From Parus major (Eukaryota > Chordata > Aves > Passeriformes > Paridae), in contig NC_031799.1 in the NCBI RefSeq assembly GCF_001522545.3, positions 42,383,645-42,447,644 of the forward strand: a DNA stretch of 64,000 bases, written 5' to 3'. The stretch's first letter is position 1; each line of letters starts with the position of its first letter. This document shows positions 62,951 to 64,000 of the stretch, one piece after another. Position numbers and translations under genes: made by a program. The notes beneath the pieces were generated by a model that saw only the letters and a program-made list of their open reading frames with translations, did no database searches and was not told the origin of the DNA.

Positions 62951-64000
62951 TGAAACAGACTATATATGTTATCTCAGTGACCAAGTAATTATATTTCTGT
63001 CCTGGAAAGCCTTCTGTATCCCATCATATGCAGGTGTCATTCTTTTCATTTGCTGCTATCACCTGGAAGCTAATATTGCATCATATTTCTCTACAATTTT
63101 CTGAAATTAAAAGCTTGGTTTTACAAACAGCAAATGACAAGAATTAGTTGCACATAGAACCATTTTCATGTATCAATGTATACCTGAATTCTGGCATTTT
63201 CTGATACCTTTATAAAACTGATTAATGTAGGAGAAAGTCAGATTTGAAGTTACTTTATCTTGGAGAATTATAATCTTAATTTTCTATACCAAAGTTGTTT
63301 TTCTACATGCAGTGGTTTTGCTTTCTGTTTGCTGATAATGAAAGCTCATGTTTTTCAACATCAGGTGACAAGAAGTAGTGTTTAGAAAGATCAGTTTTCA
63401 TTTAATCAGCAACACCAAATATGTAGAATGCATAATATGTTTGCTCATAGTCTGAGAAGAGACATGCAAAAAATTCAGTTTTTTTCTCAGTACAAATGGA
63501 GGTTTCCAGCTCTGAGGTCCCAGGAACAATCTAGAGGCATGGTTTAATTGCTCAGAAAGATATTTGCCTGACTTACCATTTTTTCCCTTCAATAAAAACA
63601 ACTTTTTGAATTTGTGCCATGAAAGTTAGAGTGAATTCAATGTCCAGTTTTGTTCTAGATATATATTTGAAGCTTGTGTTAGATTATGTTCAGCAAAAAC
63701 AAGGACACCAGGAATAGCTTAAAATCCACTGAGAACATGAATATTTTCCCCAGGCACATCCCCAAATACAATACTTCTGGTAGGTCTTAGTAAGTGATTG
63801 TGAAAGGCATCTGGACCAGATAGGCATATGAAGGAAAACTGGATCTAACTATTCAATCTAGAGGAAGAAATAGGATCTTTACCTTTGAGTTTGTAGGGAA
63901 ATTTGCCTACCTGGACATTATGGGAAGAGAATATGGGAACAGGAAATAAAACAAAGAAATAGTCATTAAAGTAAAAAAAGAGAGAAATTGTGGTAATGGC

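Larger units (their letters stand above)
47851..64000. other. 5' flank of ADAMTS19, no gene recognised
   Basis: Sixteen kilobases of AT-rich sequence upstream of the promoter. All open frames are short, AT-driven and without recognisable domains or paired splice sites. The human neighbour upstream of ADAMTS19 is ISOC1, and no ISOC1-like sequence was seen. Contents that can be named are simple repeats, two CR1 tails, a 19-base-period duplication near 48190 and a local CpG cluster near 59150. A divergent non-coding transcript from the CpG island is possible but cannot be read from sequence. Confidence 0.7.

Noticed and set aside
1..64000. CRISPR arrays, insertion sequences, operons or other prokaryotic systems
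   Set aside because: Composition, split exons and CR1/SINE repeats show vertebrate nuclear DNA; no regularly spaced repeats of the CRISPR type were seen.

Overview
This is vertebrate nuclear DNA, very probably from a songbird. It is AT-rich, with introns bounded by GT/AG, many CR1 LINE fragments (the dominant avian retroposon) and one tRNA-Ile-derived SINE with a CR1-like tail that resembles the passerine family TguSINE1. There are no operons, Shine-Dalgarno sites, CRISPR arrays or long uninterrupted genes.

The only protein-coding gene I can support is ADAMTS19, a secreted metalloprotease of the ADAMTS family, on the minus strand. Its first seven coding exons can be placed to the base: 47054-47120, 45459-46069, 20949-21114, 14079-14251, 13115-13198, 12142-12299 and 1668-1711. 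All junctions are GT/AG, reading phases join without a break (intron phases 1, 0, 1, 0, 0, 2, then phase 1 out of exon 7), and the joined product of about 434 residues follows human ADAMTS19 from the signal peptide through the prodomain into the first half of the catalytic domain. The zinc-binding helix and everything C-terminal lie beyond the low-coordinate edge.

Layout from high to low coordinate, which is the direction of transcription: 64000-47850 is the 5' flank with no gene seen, only simple repeats and a CR1 tail. 47800-46950 is a strong CpG island carrying the promoter and exon 1. Next come a short intron 1 with an unexplained coding-like open frame, and exon 2 (most of the prodomain). 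Intron 2 is 24 kb and holds a roughly 600-base purine/pyrimidine-asymmetric block, CR1 pieces, the SINE, and a GC-rich endogenous-retrovirus-like LTR segment in the same orientation as the gene. Then come exon 3, the 6.7-kb intron 3, a compact cluster of exons 4-6, the 10.4-kb intron 6 with a tail-to-tail CR1 pair, the 44-nt exon 7, and the start of intron 7 with a near-perfect 67-nt hairpin.

The observations most worth a second look are that hairpin (962-1028), the coding-like frame directly upstream of exon 2 (46070-46424), and the sense-oriented LTR-like element inside intron 2. I found no clear evidence of a wholly new biological system. Family names rest on recognition by eye, not on a database search.
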